Numbered from the stretch's first letter, positions 36,300-44,989 are shown. The stretch is DNA of 64,000 nucleotides from Streptomyces sp. MBT53 (GCF_016654115.1 NZ_JAEQAZ010000022.1:1-64000), one strand, 5' to 3'. Program-made: numbers and translations. Notes: generated by a model not told the origin, from the sequence alone.

Positions 36300-36371
36300 G
36301 GCTTGCCCCCCGTTCGGTAAATTTCACCGAATCTTCCGGTAAGCCAGAACCATGATCCATCCAGCACCTGC

Positions 36372-36518
36372 CAAGCCTTCCAAAAGGTTTTCCCTGGCCC
36401 ACTGCTCACGCTTGCACGAGAAGCGTGCGTATCGACCTGGTTCGCCTACAACAAACCCGAGATCAAGACCGCGATCCTGTACGCGATGAACGACGGGGTC
36501 TGGCGGCGGTTTGAGTAG
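36372..36518 (+). pseudogene. C-terminal remnant of an unidentified protein
   Basis: A plus-strand frame reads AFQKVFPGPLLTLAREACVS and then FAYNKPEIKTAILYAMNDGV before a TAG at 36516. The codon choice looks like real coding sequence, but there is no plausible start and I do not recognise the family. It is probably the tail of a lost gene. Confidence 0.3.
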
Positions 36519-36537
36519 TGCAGTCGCAGAGGGGTTC

Positions 36538-36639
36538 GTGGCAACTGCGATCGTGTTGGCTTCGCTCACGGTCGCGGTGTTGCGGCTCATAGTCGACGTG
36601 GTGGAGCTCATCATGAAGATCGCGGCCGACAGGAAATAG
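36538..36639 (+). CDS. Possible 33-residue membrane microprotein
   Basis: GTG at 36538, preceded by GAGGGG five bases upstream, opens a 33-residue frame. The first 24 residues are strongly hydrophobic (IVLASLTVAVLRLIVDVVEL) and the end is basic (MKIAADRK). This is the shape of a single-pass membrane peptide, as in small regulatory or toxin peptides. No homologue is recognised. It could also be chance, since it lies in a remnant-rich stretch. Confidence 0.4.
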   Translation: MATAIVLASLTVAVLRLIVDVVELIMKIAADRK

Positions 36640-36765
36640 CGAAATGTCCCCGACGTCGTGAAGCTCAGGCCGGTTTGAAGGCGTGCGGGACGGCTGGCTG
36701 GTCGCGGCGACAAGACGGGTCCTGAACAGTGGCGAAGGGTTCCTGCCCAGCTGGTCAGGGGCGTT

Positions 36766-37017
36766 TCAGTGCCGGTATTCGATGCTGTAGATCCGTACGG
36801 TCCGGGCTTGCTCGTTGACGGCGAGCCGGGCCGTGACGAGGGGTCTGACGAGGATGCGGTTGATGCCGTCGTCGATGCCCCAGGGCTCTGTGTCGATGAA
36901 GGGCTCGTGGCAGACATCCGAGAGGGCTGCCGTGAGCTGCCTGCTGGCGTCGTCGGGGAGGCTGTCCCAGATGGCCATGAGGGGTTCGTCACAGAGGAGC
37001 CTGTACACGGCTCCCAC
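36766..37017 (-). CDS. Small conserved-looking protein, possible RelE/ParE-like partner
   Basis: This 83-residue protein starts with GTG nine bases after the stop of the 94-residue gene. It ends in ARLAVNEQARTVRIYSIEYR, a beta-hairpin pattern like the C-terminal strands of RelE/ParE-type toxins, and it contains short helices (IWDSLPDDASRQLTAALSDV). I cannot prove the family. Size, order and spacing suit the second gene of a type II toxin-antitoxin-like pair. Confidence 0.55.
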   Translation of the reverse strand: MGAVYRLLCDEPLMAIWDSLPDDASRQLTAALSDVCHEPFIDTEPWGIDDGINRILVRPLVTARLAVNEQARTVRIYSIEYRH

Positions 37018-37026
37018 CCTGTCAGG

Positions 37027-37311
37027 TCAGGCTGCGCCTTGTGATCGGTTTCGGGCAGCGTCCCGCAGGACCCGGTCGGTGACATCGATCCACGCGCCGG
37101 GAGGTTCTTCGCCGCGCGTCTCGTATGCGGCGATCTCACGGCCGCGCTGGACCGCGTCGAGGGTGCGCTGTGCGGTCCCCTGCCATTTGGTGAACACGGC
37201 GAGGAGCTGGTGGGCGGGGGCCCGGTTGATCTCGCTGAGGAAGCGCTGGGCGAGGGTCGGGTTGCCGAGGGCGTCACTGATGGACTGGATGGTCCACTGC
37301 TGATCGCCCAT
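37027..37311 (-). CDS. Small helical protein upstream of the RelE-like gene
   Basis: This 94-residue, mostly helical protein begins MGDQQWTIQSISDALGNPTL, with AQRFLSEINRAPAHQLLAVF in the middle. It has no signal or membrane segment and no known domain that I recognise. It precedes the 83-residue gene by nine bases and is probably cotranscribed with it, which would suit an antitoxin or a regulatory partner. Confidence 0.55.
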   Translation of the reverse strand: MGDQQWTIQSISDALGNPTLAQRFLSEINRAPAHQLLAVFTKWQGTAQRTLDAVQRGREIAAYETRGEEPPGAWIDVTDRVLRDAARNRSQGAA

Positions 37312-38489
37312 GACTGCCTCCCACTGAATTCACCAACTGTGATTCACCGTAGCGCACCTGACAATGCGCTTGGGCGGGGTCGGCGTGACCATCCGTACCG
37401 GAGGACGAACCCGGCCCCGTACGTCGGCCGCCGCCCGGCGCCGGACCAACGGCTGCTCGGCTTCGAGGACGTCGCCCTGGGTCGCCACGCGGATCGGCTC
37501 CTGTGCCGCTGGGATCCGGCCGGACACGTCGTCGTCCGCGCCCAGCCACCGAGAGCTACCTGGGCATGGCGAGGTGGCGGCGCCAGGCTGCGGCCAGGGC
37601 GTTCCACCGCACGCGGGTGGCCTCTTCGCCGTCCAGCCACCGGGGCGGGGGCGGTGACTTCCTGTCGCACGGTGCCGGTGCTGACCGCGCGACAGACGTG
37701 CGCCTTCGCGCGGCAACCCCATGCGGTAGGGCCTACTCGTGCGCCGTTTCCCGGGCGTTACGCCTTGCCCTTGCCCCGGAGCTTCGACATAAGTGTGCTG
37801 GACAAGTGGGACAGGGAACCGTCTGTCTTCAGCAGTATGGCCAGCACGGCCTCCAACACCTCCAGGCGCATGAACTCCCCCGCCACCCTGGGCGGATACG
37901 GCGGCGGCCTGCGCATATTCGCCGGCAGCGGGAGCGGCCGGCTCGGTGTGCTCGGCACCCGCTACCGGCTGCTGAACGCCCTCACCTCCCTCGTCGACAG
38001 CGCCGGCATGCCGGCCGACACCGGCGGGATGCTCGCCGACGCCACCGCCGAAGCCGGACGCGGCCTCGCCCCCCTCACCGCGGCAGCGGCCGTGGGCGGG
38101 CTGGGAGCCCGGCTCGGCGTGAAGAGCGCGCACTGGCTGCTGATCGGCAAACAGCCGGACCGCGAGAAGCTGGAAAAGTGGCGAAAGCCCACGGCAGCAG
38201 GCGGCCCGGAAACCGGCCGACTCCCCGGCAGCAGCCCCCGGGGGACCAGGAGGACAAGGAGGCCGGGAGGACCGAGACGACAAGGAGGCCCGGGCGGTGG
38301 GCCGGGCAGGCCCGCCCGACCGCTACCGCAACGACCAGGGCCAAATCATCGACCGCACCACCGGCCAGATCCTCCACGACCAGAACGCCGACCGCACCCT
38401 GCTCTCCACACGCGCCCACAACCGGCTCGTCCGCCTGCGCGGCTACCGCACCCGCGCCCGCACCCTTGCGATTTTCACCAGGGTGCGGG
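37312..38489. other. Rearranged stretch with a frameshifted unidentified gene
   Basis: No intact gene was found. On the plus strand, a coding-like frame runs from about 37869 (GRLGVLGTRYRLLNALTSLV, then TAEAGRGLAPLTAAAAVGGL) to about 38220. It appears to continue in another frame at about 38250-38480 (PDRYRNDQGQIIDRTTGQIL, then RLVRLRGYRTRA). If these belong together the gene has a frameshift and loses its end at the IS1380 junction. An overlapping minus-strand frame (37758-37958) is equally unassigned. Confidence 0.4.
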
Positions 38490-38843
38490 CGCGGCCAGTG
38501 TGCGGCGAGCGGTGGAATCCGAGGCCGCGAACCCGAACAACGGCCGCTGATGTAACTGGAGTTGCTCGGCCTCCGACAGATTCTCGGCCCCGAGCACGAT
38601 CGCGCCCGCCAGCTGAACCAGCACTGCCGCACGGTCCCGCCAGCCGGCCACCGTACTGGACGGCAACACCTTCGCCAGCGCGTCCGTCAGCCCCGTCCGG
38701 TCCACACACCGGCGCAGCAGCACCGCCCCCGCATGCCCGACCAGCCTCTTCCCATCAGCCACCACGGACAGCCGACGGTCCCACCCTGTACTCTCGACCA
38801 CCAGAAAGGTGCCTTGCTCCCACAGCGGATACGACCGAAACAC
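38490..38843 (-). pseudogene. IS1380-family transposase, N-terminal fragment
   Basis: About 118 residues match the start of IS1380 transposases (TGWDRRLSVVADGKRLVGHA, then VLVQLAGAIVLGAENLSEAE and GFAASDSTARRTLAA). The sequence is cut at about 38490, before any catalytic residue. The lost part was replaced by the unidentified sequence on the left. Confidence 0.82.
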
Positions 38844-39199
38844 TCACATCCTCGCAGGTCAACGGCGCCTTTCTGCTATCAGGGCGTCAGATTACCCGAT
38901 TCCGCTGAATAGCCAGGGTTAAGGCTGGTTGGAGTTGCGCAGCCTCCACGTACCCCACCGCTCACGGGTATCCGGCATTCACGGTGCCCGCACACCGCGC
39001 CGTCGCACCGGGCAGGGACGAAACCGAACCGGGTCGACAGATCTTGGGCTGCGACGGGTCGGTCACGGGTCGATAACGAAGGTCCGCGGAGTGTGCGCCG
39101 CGTGGGGGCCCGGGCGTGGGGGTGGTGGAACGGCGGTCGGGCTCGCCCAGCGAGTGAGGCCCTCGGACCTTCCCTCCCCTACGAACGTGAGGATGGACC
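38844..39199. promoter_or_regulatory. Intergenic stretch with the promoter of the small exported protein
   Basis: This gap of about 355 bases includes the outer flank of the IS1380 remnant and the upstream region of the exported-protein/sigma-factor operon. GTGAGGA precedes the ATG at 39200. I could not pick out a confident promoter. Confidence 0.35.
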
Positions 39200-39601
39200 A
39201 TGCAGCACCGCAAGTTGGGATTCGCCGCTGCCGGCGTCGCCGCCGCGGGCCTGTGCGCCGCGTTGGCCACGACGGCGCTCGCCTCGTCCGACCACGGAAG
39301 CACCGCGCAGAACGTCAAGCACGCGCAGACCGTGGTCAAGGAGGCCGCGAAACCGAAGGCGGCCTCTGACGTCAAGATCAAGGACCAGCCGTCCGCGTCC
39401 GAGCTCAACCGGCAACTCGTGAAGATCCAGTGGGCGATCAAGGTGACGACCGGCCGCCCGACCAAGGCCCAGGTCGCCGAAGCCGACAAGTTGGTCGGGC
39501 AGTTGAAGGCGCAGGGCAAGGCCACCGCCGCGCAACTGGCGTGGCTGGCGCTGACTCCCGCCGAGAAGCGCGTGGAGGCGGCACCGGTGAACGTGAACTG
39601 A
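39200..39601 (+). CDS. Small exported protein
   Basis: This 133-residue protein has a typical Sec signal (basic MQHRK, hydrophobic AAAGVAAAGLCAALATTALA, cleavage near residue 29). The mature part is charged and helical and rich in Lys and Ala (VKEAAKPKAASDVKIKD; RQLVKIQWAIKVTTG). No cysteines or known domain are seen. The stop touches the possible GTG of the sigma-factor gene, so it is the first gene of an operon and a possible signal or target of that sigma system. Confidence 0.75.
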   Translation: MQHRKLGFAAAGVAAAGLCAALATTALASSDHGSTAQNVKHAQTVVKEAAKPKAASDVKIKDQPSASELNRQLVKIQWAIKVTTGRPTKAQVAEADKLVGQLKAQGKATAAQLAWLALTPAEKRVEAAPVNVN

Positions 39602-40144
39602 GTGGAGCATGACAGTGGCGGTGACCGAGGACAGCAGGCCGGTGTGAGGGACTTCGAGGAGTTCTACCAGTCGGCGTACGCGCGGCTGGTCGGTCAGCTG
39701 TTCTCGGTCACCGGCAGTCTCGAACAGGCCGAGGACGTCGTACAGGAAGCGTTCATCCGAGCCCTGGACCGCTGGCCCCGGATCCAGGCCTACGACGTGC
39801 CCGAGCTGTGGGTGCGCCGGGTGGCGATCAACCTCGCGGTCAGCGAGATCCGCCGGTTACGCCGGCGTGCCGCGGCTCTGCTGCGCCTGGGTGCCCAGCG
39901 CCCGCTGCCCCACCTCACGCCGCAGACCGTCGAGGTCGCCGAGATGCTGCGCCATGTTCCGGTGAACCAGCGCCCGGTGCTGTTGCTGCACGACGTACTG
40001 GATCTGCCGATCGAGCAGGTCGCCGAGCAGCTGGGCCTGCCGGTGAGCACCGTGCGCGGCAGACTCGCCCGAGCCCGCGCGAACCTGGCCCGCCGCCTCG
40101 CCGCCGATCCGGAAGGAGCTCTGTCCCACCATGGCCGACCCTGA
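39602..40144 (+). CDS. ECF-type (SigE-like) RNA polymerase sigma factor
   Basis: This protein of about 180 residues has sigma region 2 (FEEFYQSAYARLVGQLFSVT; EDVVQEAFIRALDRW) and region 4 (LPIEQVAEQLGLPVSTVRGR). It should redirect RNA polymerase to a small regulon. GTG 39602 follows directly after the preceding stop. GTG 39644 (VRDFEEFYQ) is an alternative start, better aligned with the family and preceded by AGGAC. The last 14 bases overlap the next gene. Confidence 0.88.
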   Translation: MEHDSGGDRGQQAGVRDFEEFYQSAYARLVGQLFSVTGSLEQAEDVVQEAFIRALDRWPRIQAYDVPELWVRRVAINLAVSEIRRLRRRAAALLRLGAQRPLPHLTPQTVEVAEMLRHVPVNQRPVLLLHDVLDLPIEQVAEQLGLPVSTVRGRLARARANLARRLAADPEGALSHHGRP

Positions 40145-40745
40145 ACACGGACTTCGCCGACTCGTCGAGGAGGGCACGCGGGCCGCCCGGCAGCCGCCCC
40201 TCGCGGACCTACGGCGCAGGGCCCGGCGCCGCCGCACATTCCGCGAGGTCGCGATGGTCACAGCCGTGGCCGCCGCGGTGCTTGCGGCCTTCCCCCTGGT
40301 CGCCCGGGAACGTTCCGGAACCAGCACACCCGGTCCGACGGCGCCCCACACCCCCCAGCCCACGGTGACCGGCCCCGCCAGGCCTCTGCTCGCCTCGCCG
40401 TCCGAGACCGTGCCGGGCGGCACGATCACGCTGACCGGTACGGACTGCGCCCCCGGGAAGCCGGTGACCGTCGGGATCCGCTGGGAGCGCGGCGCGAAGC
40501 TGAACCTCTCCATGGAAGACCAGAAAACGTCACCGGGGCAACCGCACCCAACCGCCACGGCCGCCGGGACATACGAGCTGTCCTCGGTCAGTGCACTCGC
40601 GACCGGGTCCTTCGAGGCCAGAGTCAAGATCCCGACCACCCTCGTGGTCAACAGGCCCACGCTGTGGGCCCGTTGCCAGACTCCAGCCCCGTCCTACCAA
40701 CTCACCCAGAACGTCTCGATCGTCGTCCGCAGCCCCTACCAGTAG
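40131..40745 (+). CDS. Membrane protein, probable sigma-factor partner
   Basis: This 204-residue protein has a basic cytoplasmic N-terminus (RRRARRRRTFREVAM), one membrane segment (residues about 42-58, VTAVAAAVLAAFPLV) and an extracellular Pro/Thr-rich linker followed by a beta-rich domain (GGTITLTGTDCAPGKPVTVG). Overlap with the ECF gene and this topology suggest an anti-sigma-like or sensing role. The N-terminus is short and lacks a zinc-binding anti-sigma motif. GGAAGGAG lies nine bases before the ATG. Confidence 0.75.
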   Translation: MADPEHGLRRLVEEGTRAARQPPLADLRRRARRRRTFREVAMVTAVAAAVLAAFPLVARERSGTSTPGPTAPHTPQPTVTGPARPLLASPSETVPGGTITLTGTDCAPGKPVTVGIRWERGAKLNLSMEDQKTSPGQPHPTATAAGTYELSSVSALATGSFEARVKIPTTLVVNRPTLWARCQTPAPSYQLTQNVSIVVRSPYQ

Positions 40746-40866
40746 GACTCCGTTGCTGAGCTTGTCTTTCCGGACTTGAGGACTGCGTTTCCGCTGGCCG
40801 GGCATAGGGTCGGTGATCCCGTGGGAGTTGTGGCCTGTCGTGCTGTCGCTTTCCGGGAGGTCGTGG

Positions 40867-41265
40867 ATGCCGTCGGTGGTCGGGCTGTTGGAACAGCGTG
40901 AGCTGGGTGCTCGCCGTCGTGTGGACGAACTGCGGGAGGCGGCCGACCGGATCCAGGCCGAGTTGGCCGTGGCCGAGCAGGAATGGAAGGAGCGGGCCAT
41001 CGCCCGCTCGCGGGTCGGCGAGGTGCTGGCCCCCGTTGACGAAAGCGGACAGGACCACGCCCCGGCCGAGGGGACCGTGCCGGCTGCCGGGGAGCAGACC
41101 GGAAGGACGTCGCAGGTGCCGACCGCGGCGAAGCCGACGTCGCAGGTGGCGGTGTGGCGTGAGGGGCTGGCCTGGTCGGTGCTGTCGGTGGGCTACCAGC
41201 GCATCCTGCAAGTGCTCGCGGACCGGGCCCGGCTCCGTCAAGGGGCCCTGACCTGCCAGGAGATG
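40867..41265 (+). pseudogene. Truncated IS-associated hypothetical protein
   Basis: Starting at ATG 40867 (GGGAGG upstream), about 130 residues match a coiled-coil protein often found near transposases in Streptomyces (VVGLLEQRELGARRRVDELR, then SVLSVGYQRILQVLADRARL). After LTCQEMAAV, near 41265, the expected C-terminal helix-rich segment is replaced by unrelated sequence. The frame stays open to 41370 but is probably not native. Confidence 0.55.
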
Positions 41266-41509
41266 GCCGCCGTGATCCCGCGCGGGCCAAGACTCGAGAG
41301 CACCCGCATCTCCGTGTCAGACGGCGAGCCGTCCAGATCCCTGTCAGGACGGACCCATAGGCCCACGTGACCGTCGCGGTCCGCCTTTCCGACGGATGAC
41401 GGCACTCAACCGCGCGCGTACGCCGGACTCTCCACCGATTCCGGACCAGCCGACAAGGGCGCAGGACCAGCCCATCGACGAACCCCCAGTCCTCCGCCGA
41501 CCCGCCAAA

Positions 41510-41549
41510 GCGGGTTGCAGCAGCCGACAGAACAGCTGCTGCAACCCGC
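41510..41549 (-). terminator. Perfect 15-bp hairpin after the membrane-protein gene
   Basis: GCGGGTTGCAGCAGC (41510-41524) and its complement (41535-41549) enclose a ten-base loop. It lies 25 bases beyond the stop of the reverse-strand DUF308-like gene. Confidence 0.85.
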
Positions 41550-41573
41550 CCGGTACCCCAGCAGCCTCTCCGC

Positions 41574-42182
41574 CTACAGCGTTCGACCGGCCGACCCAGG
41601 AAATCGGTTGGTCCTGTCGGCCCGCCCCAGGCGAAGCGCGGAAATGAGGAAGAAGACTCCGCCGAGGAATGCATATCCGGCCAGGGCGCTCAGCGAGGGA
41701 TCGTCTTTGGCGGCCTGGGCGATGAAGGACCCACCGGCGAGAACGGAGATGGCGCCGCTGACGATCATCGGCCACTGCCCTCCCGCGGCACGGCGCAGAA
41801 CACCGACGAGGAGCTGGACGAGCCCGGCCGTGACGGCCCAGGCACCCCAGACCCGCAGGACGGCCGGGACACCAGATGTCGTGGCGGCGACCAGAGCGGC
41901 GGCGGTGAGGACGCTGAGTGCGATGTTCACGTACAGGCCACGTACCGACCCACGGATCGCGGCGGCGGACCTGACGTCGACGACCGCACAGGCCGCGTCG
42001 AACAACGGATAGATCACCAACAAGGTTGCACCGAGCGGACCCAGTTCGCCGGACGAGGCGAACAGCAGGGCGGCCCACACCGCGGCGAACGCGAAACGCG
42101 CGAAGTACAGGCGGCGCAGCACCGCGGCGTCACTCACGACCGGGGCGGAGACAGGGGCGGACGCGTCAATGGAGGTGTTCAT
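41574..42182 (-). CDS. DUF308/HdeD-like integral membrane protein
   Basis: This 202-residue protein has about six hydrophobic helices (FAAVWAALLFASS, ATLLVIYPLFDAACAVV, IALSVLTAAALVAATT, AVTAGLVQLLVGVL, IVSGAISVLAGGSFI, GYAFLGGVFFLISAL). The pattern resembles the DUF308/HdeD family of unknown or stress-related function. It is divergent from a TetR gene across a pair of perfect inverted operators, so it is very likely the direct target of that regulator. The ATG is at 42182. Confidence 0.82.
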   Translation of the reverse strand: MNTSIDASAPVSAPVVSDAAVLRRLYFARFAFAAVWAALLFASSGELGPLGATLLVIYPLFDAACAVVDVRSAAAIRGSVRGLYVNIALSVLTAAALVAATTSGVPAVLRVWGAWAVTAGLVQLLVGVLRRAAGGQWPMIVSGAISVLAGGSFIAQAAKDDPSLSALAGYAFLGGVFFLISALRLGRADRTNRFPGSAGRTL

Positions 42183-42236
42183 CAGGGCCCTTTCGGCGAA
42201 GGCGGGTGAAGGGGCGAACGGCAGTCAGCCCACAAC

Positions 42237-42310
42237 GAGGGAGAACGTTCGGTCTCGTGCCTTATCCAAAGGGGTCTGACTCCAGCTGTCAAGACCGAAC
42301 GTTCTCCCTC
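42237..42310. promoter_or_regulatory. Twin inverted TetR operators between divergent genes
   Basis: GAGGGAGAACGTTCGGTC (42237-42254) and its perfect complement (42293-42310) flank the shared promoter region. Each arm contains the palindrome GAACGTTC, so each may be an operator on its own. The arrangement lets one TetR dimer pair control both the membrane-protein gene and its own gene, whose start is 22 bases from the second site. Confidence 0.85.
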
Positions 42311-42331
42311 ACCGACTGGTACGGTGACGGC

Positions 42332-42928
42332 ATGAGCACGAGTACAGAGGCCGGGGGCACGTCCGGGGCGCGGGCCCGGCTGCTCAACACGGCAACCCGA
42401 ATCTTCTACACCGAGGGAATCCACTCCGTCGGCGTGGACCGGATCATCGCGGAGGCCGAGGTCACCCGCGCCACCCTGTACCGGCATTTCAAGGGGAAGG
42501 AAGAGCTGATCCTCTCCTATCTCCAAGAAGCCGACCACGGCATCCGGGCGCAAGTGGAAGCCGTCCGGGCCCAGAGCCTGTCGGCGGCCGACACGCTCCG
42601 GGCAGTGAGCCGGTCCATCGGCGACGGCATCCAGTCCCCCGGTTTCCGCGGGTGCGCCTTCCTGAACGCGGCCGCCGAGTACCCCGACCCGGCACACCCC
42701 GTCCACCAAGCCGTGCTGGCCCATCGGCAGTGGTTCCTGGACACCGCCACCCAGCTACTGGAAGACGCCGGCTGCACGCCCTCCGACGCCGCAGGCCGGC
42801 ACTTCGTCATGCTCCGTGACGGCGCCATGGCAGCCGGCTGCCTCTTCGATCCGACACTGATCCGCGAGACATTCCTCAACGGCGTCGAAGGCATCCTGCG
42901 CACAGGCGCGACACCGGCACCCGCCTAG
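42332..42928 (+). CDS. TetR-family transcriptional regulator
   Basis: This 198-residue regulator has the HTH at residues about 15-60 (LLNTATRIFYTEGIHSVGVD, then EAEVTRATLYRHFKGKEEL), followed by a ligand domain. The frame is open upstream to 42026, but MSTSTEAGG at 42332 is the natural start, and the upstream part crosses the operator region. It probably represses itself and the divergent membrane-protein gene, with release by an unknown small molecule. Confidence 0.9.
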   Translation: MSTSTEAGGTSGARARLLNTATRIFYTEGIHSVGVDRIIAEAEVTRATLYRHFKGKEELILSYLQEADHGIRAQVEAVRAQSLSAADTLRAVSRSIGDGIQSPGFRGCAFLNAAAEYPDPAHPVHQAVLAHRQWFLDTATQLLEDAGCTPSDAAGRHFVMLRDGAMAAGCLFDPTLIRETFLNGVEGILRTGATPAPA

Positions 42929-42949
42929 CGCGCCCCCACCGTTCCGAGA

Positions 42950-43075
42950 AGGCCGGACGGCAGACCGCTGAGAAGCGAAAGGGCCGCAGCTGGCAGCGGT
43001 CGTATTCAGGGACCGCCTCCCGATGGCCGAAGCGCTCCGGCATGTCACGCCACGGCATGCCGGAGCGGAACAGGA
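42950..43075 (-). pseudogene. IS5-family transposase fragment
   Basis: The minus strand reads FLFRSGMPWRDMPERFGHRE, close to the N-terminal segment of IS5-type transposases (typically RxGxPWRDLPERFG). Similarity is limited to about 40 residues, and a hexanucleotide repeat interrupts its upstream side. Confidence 0.5.
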
Positions 43076-43100
43076 AACAGGAACAGGAACAGGAACAGGA
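43067..43100. repeat. GGAACA hexanucleotide tract
   Basis: About five tandem units of GGAACA, one with an extra A, lie inside the IS5 fragment. It reads as a Ser-Cys repeat in one minus-strand frame and is probably a slippage product with no role. Confidence 0.8.
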
Positions 43101-43299
43101 TCCCGTTGGCCACCGAGCGGTGGTCGTTCGACCGGCCGCCGCACTGTCCGGGCGGAGGCGGATGCCGCTCCAGCCGCGCCTACTCCGCGTTCGCCGGATC
43201 ACCCGGCCGCGTGCCGAGACCATCGAGCCAGCCACCGCACCGACCCGCTGCTGCTGCTGCTGCGCCGAGTGAAGCGCGTAAAGCGCCGCCGGACCGCAC

Positions 43300-43601
43300 T
43301 TCGGAACCGCAACAACCCACTCGGCTGGCACACCCACGCTGAGGCCGGCAGCGATCATCGCCAGTTGCATGGTGACGTCGTGGACCTCGGCGAACCGGCG
43401 CGCCTGGAACCCCGTCCGCTGGCACAGACCGTGGATCCCGAACGGTTGCCCGCGCAAGGCATCCCGGGCGATCACGCTGAAGCGTTCGTTCGTGAGGTCG
43501 GCCAAGTCCAGTGCCGGGCGCGGGGCCAGTGGGTGGTCGCGGTGGAGTACAACGGCAATGGCCGCTGAACGCCGCCCTAGCCAGCCTCGGGAGCGGAGCA
43601 A
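43300..43601 (-). pseudogene. LysR-type regulator C-terminal remnant
   Basis: The minus strand encodes about 85 residues of a LysR effector domain (HRDHPLAPRPALDLADLTNE, then QLAMIAAGLSVGVPAEWV). The N-terminal HTH and the end are absent. A short TGC-repeat and the IS5 fragment follow, so the gene was broken by insertion and rearrangement. Confidence 0.7.
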
Positions 43602-43735
43602 AATCAGTCTGAGCCGTCATGCAGCGAGCTTCCCTTCTACCGCTCAGAGGCTCCCCTGCGGGTGCGGGAAGCATCTGTCGCCGGCCGGTTCGGCCGCCGG
43701 CATCGGGGACCGTGTCCCGCGGGCAGGTGCTCGGG

Positions 43736-44989
43736 CTATCCCGCCTTCCTGGCCTCCGGGCCAAGCGCGGAGCTCTTTGGGGCCACCTCAACTGCCCGCC
43801 GCCGAAGTGGCGTTGTGAGCCCCGCCGAGAGTGACAGCAGCGCCCCGAGGCCTGCCGTCAGGAGGGCGGTCCGGACTCCCACGGCGTCTGCGAGCAGACC
43901 CGAGACGGCGGCGCCGAGAGGCTGGCCACCCCAGGCGATCATGCGAGCCGTGGTGTTGACCCGGCCCTGCAGGTGTTCGGGAGTGAGCTGCTGGCGGATG
44001 ACGATGCCGTTGAGGCTGACCACGGCGTTGGCGCTCTGCCAGCAGGCGAGGGCGGCCAGGCCGGTCACCAGTCCTGGCGAGGCGGCCCAGCAGGCGAGGA
44101 AGGCGGTGTTGGCGGCGAGTCCGCCGAGGGTGATCCAGCCGAGGGGCACGGTCTTCTGCAGGCGGGGCAGGGCGGTGGCGGCGGCGAGTGCGCCGAGGGC
44201 GGCGGCCGCCCAGAGCAGGCCGATGCGTCCGTCGTCCGGGGCCATACCGAAGGTGCGCACGGCGGTGACGACGATCAGCCCGACGACGGCGCCCTCGGTG
44301 AAGCTGTTGCCGATGCCCAGGAGGGTGAGGGGGCGTATCAGGGGGTGCCGGCGTATGTACCGCAGACCTTCGGCGATGTCGGCGAAGGTGTCCCGTACAG
44401 GTGAACGGGCTTTGGTGCGGGCGATCGGCATCAGGGGCAGGCGGGTCAGGAGGAGGGCGGCGGCGGCATAGCTGAGGGCATCGAGCGTGATCGCAGCGGG
44501 TGGAGCGAACGTGGCGACGAGCAGTCCTGCGGCGGACGGCCCGATCAGGCCGATCAGGGTGCTGGCGCTCATCATGCGGCCGGTGGCGCGGGCCAGGCCG
44601 TCGTGGCCGACCAGGGTGGCGAGAGCGCCGAACGCGGCGGCGTCGAAGAAGACGAAGACCGCGGATACGGCCGGGCCGGTCAGCATCAACTGGGCCGTGC
44701 TGAGAAGGCTCGATGCCGCGGCGGCCGGTATCGCCGCGATGAGTGCGGCGCTGGACCAGCTGCACCAGGTCATGGTGCGGCGCCGGTCCCAGCGGTCGGC
44801 GAGGGCGCCCGCGGGCAGGCCGAGCACGAGGTAGGGCAAGGCCTCCAGGGCGGTGAGCAGGCCGCTGAGGGAGGCGCTGCCGGTGCGCTGGTAGAGCAGG
44901 ACCGGCAGCGCCACCGCGGTGACCGTGGAACCGGCCCAGGACACCACGCGCGCGGTGAGGAAAAGACCGAAGCCGGTCCGGGTGGTCAT
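43736..44989 (-). CDS. MFS exporter of the RiPP operon
   Basis: This 417-residue major-facilitator protein has about 12 membrane helices and the A-like loop GLPAGALADRWDRRRTM between helices 2 and 3. The overall pattern suits DHA3-type exporters such as EntS, which secretes enterobactin. The start at ATG 44989 overlaps the lipoprotein stop by one base; a 47-codon extension is Arg-rich shadow sequence. It is the last of nine cotranscribed genes. In this operon it is the natural candidate to export the modified peptide. Confidence 0.88.
   Translation of the reverse strand: MTTRTGFGLFLTARVVSWAGSTVTAVALPVLLYQRTGSASLSGLLTALEALPYLVLGLPAGALADRWDRRRTMTWCSWSSAALIAAIPAAAASSLLSTAQLMLTGPAVSAVFVFFDAAAFGALATLVGHDGLARATGRMMSASTLIGLIGPSAAGLLVATFAPPAAITLDALSYAAAALLLTRLPLMPIARTKARSPVRDTFADIAEGLRYIRRHPLIRPLTLLGIGNSFTEGAVVGLIVVTAVRTFGMAPDDGRIGLLWAAAALGALAAATALPRLQKTVPLGWITLGGLAANTAFLACWAASPGLVTGLAALACWQSANAVVSLNGIVIRQQLTPEHLQGRVNTTARMIAWGGQPLGAAVSGLLADAVGVRTALLTAGLGALLSLSAGLTTPLRRRAVEVAPKSSALGPEARKAG

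Noticed and set aside
43067..43100. GGAACA tract as a CRISPR-like array
   Set aside because: The units are six bases with no spacers, and no cas genes are present in the window.
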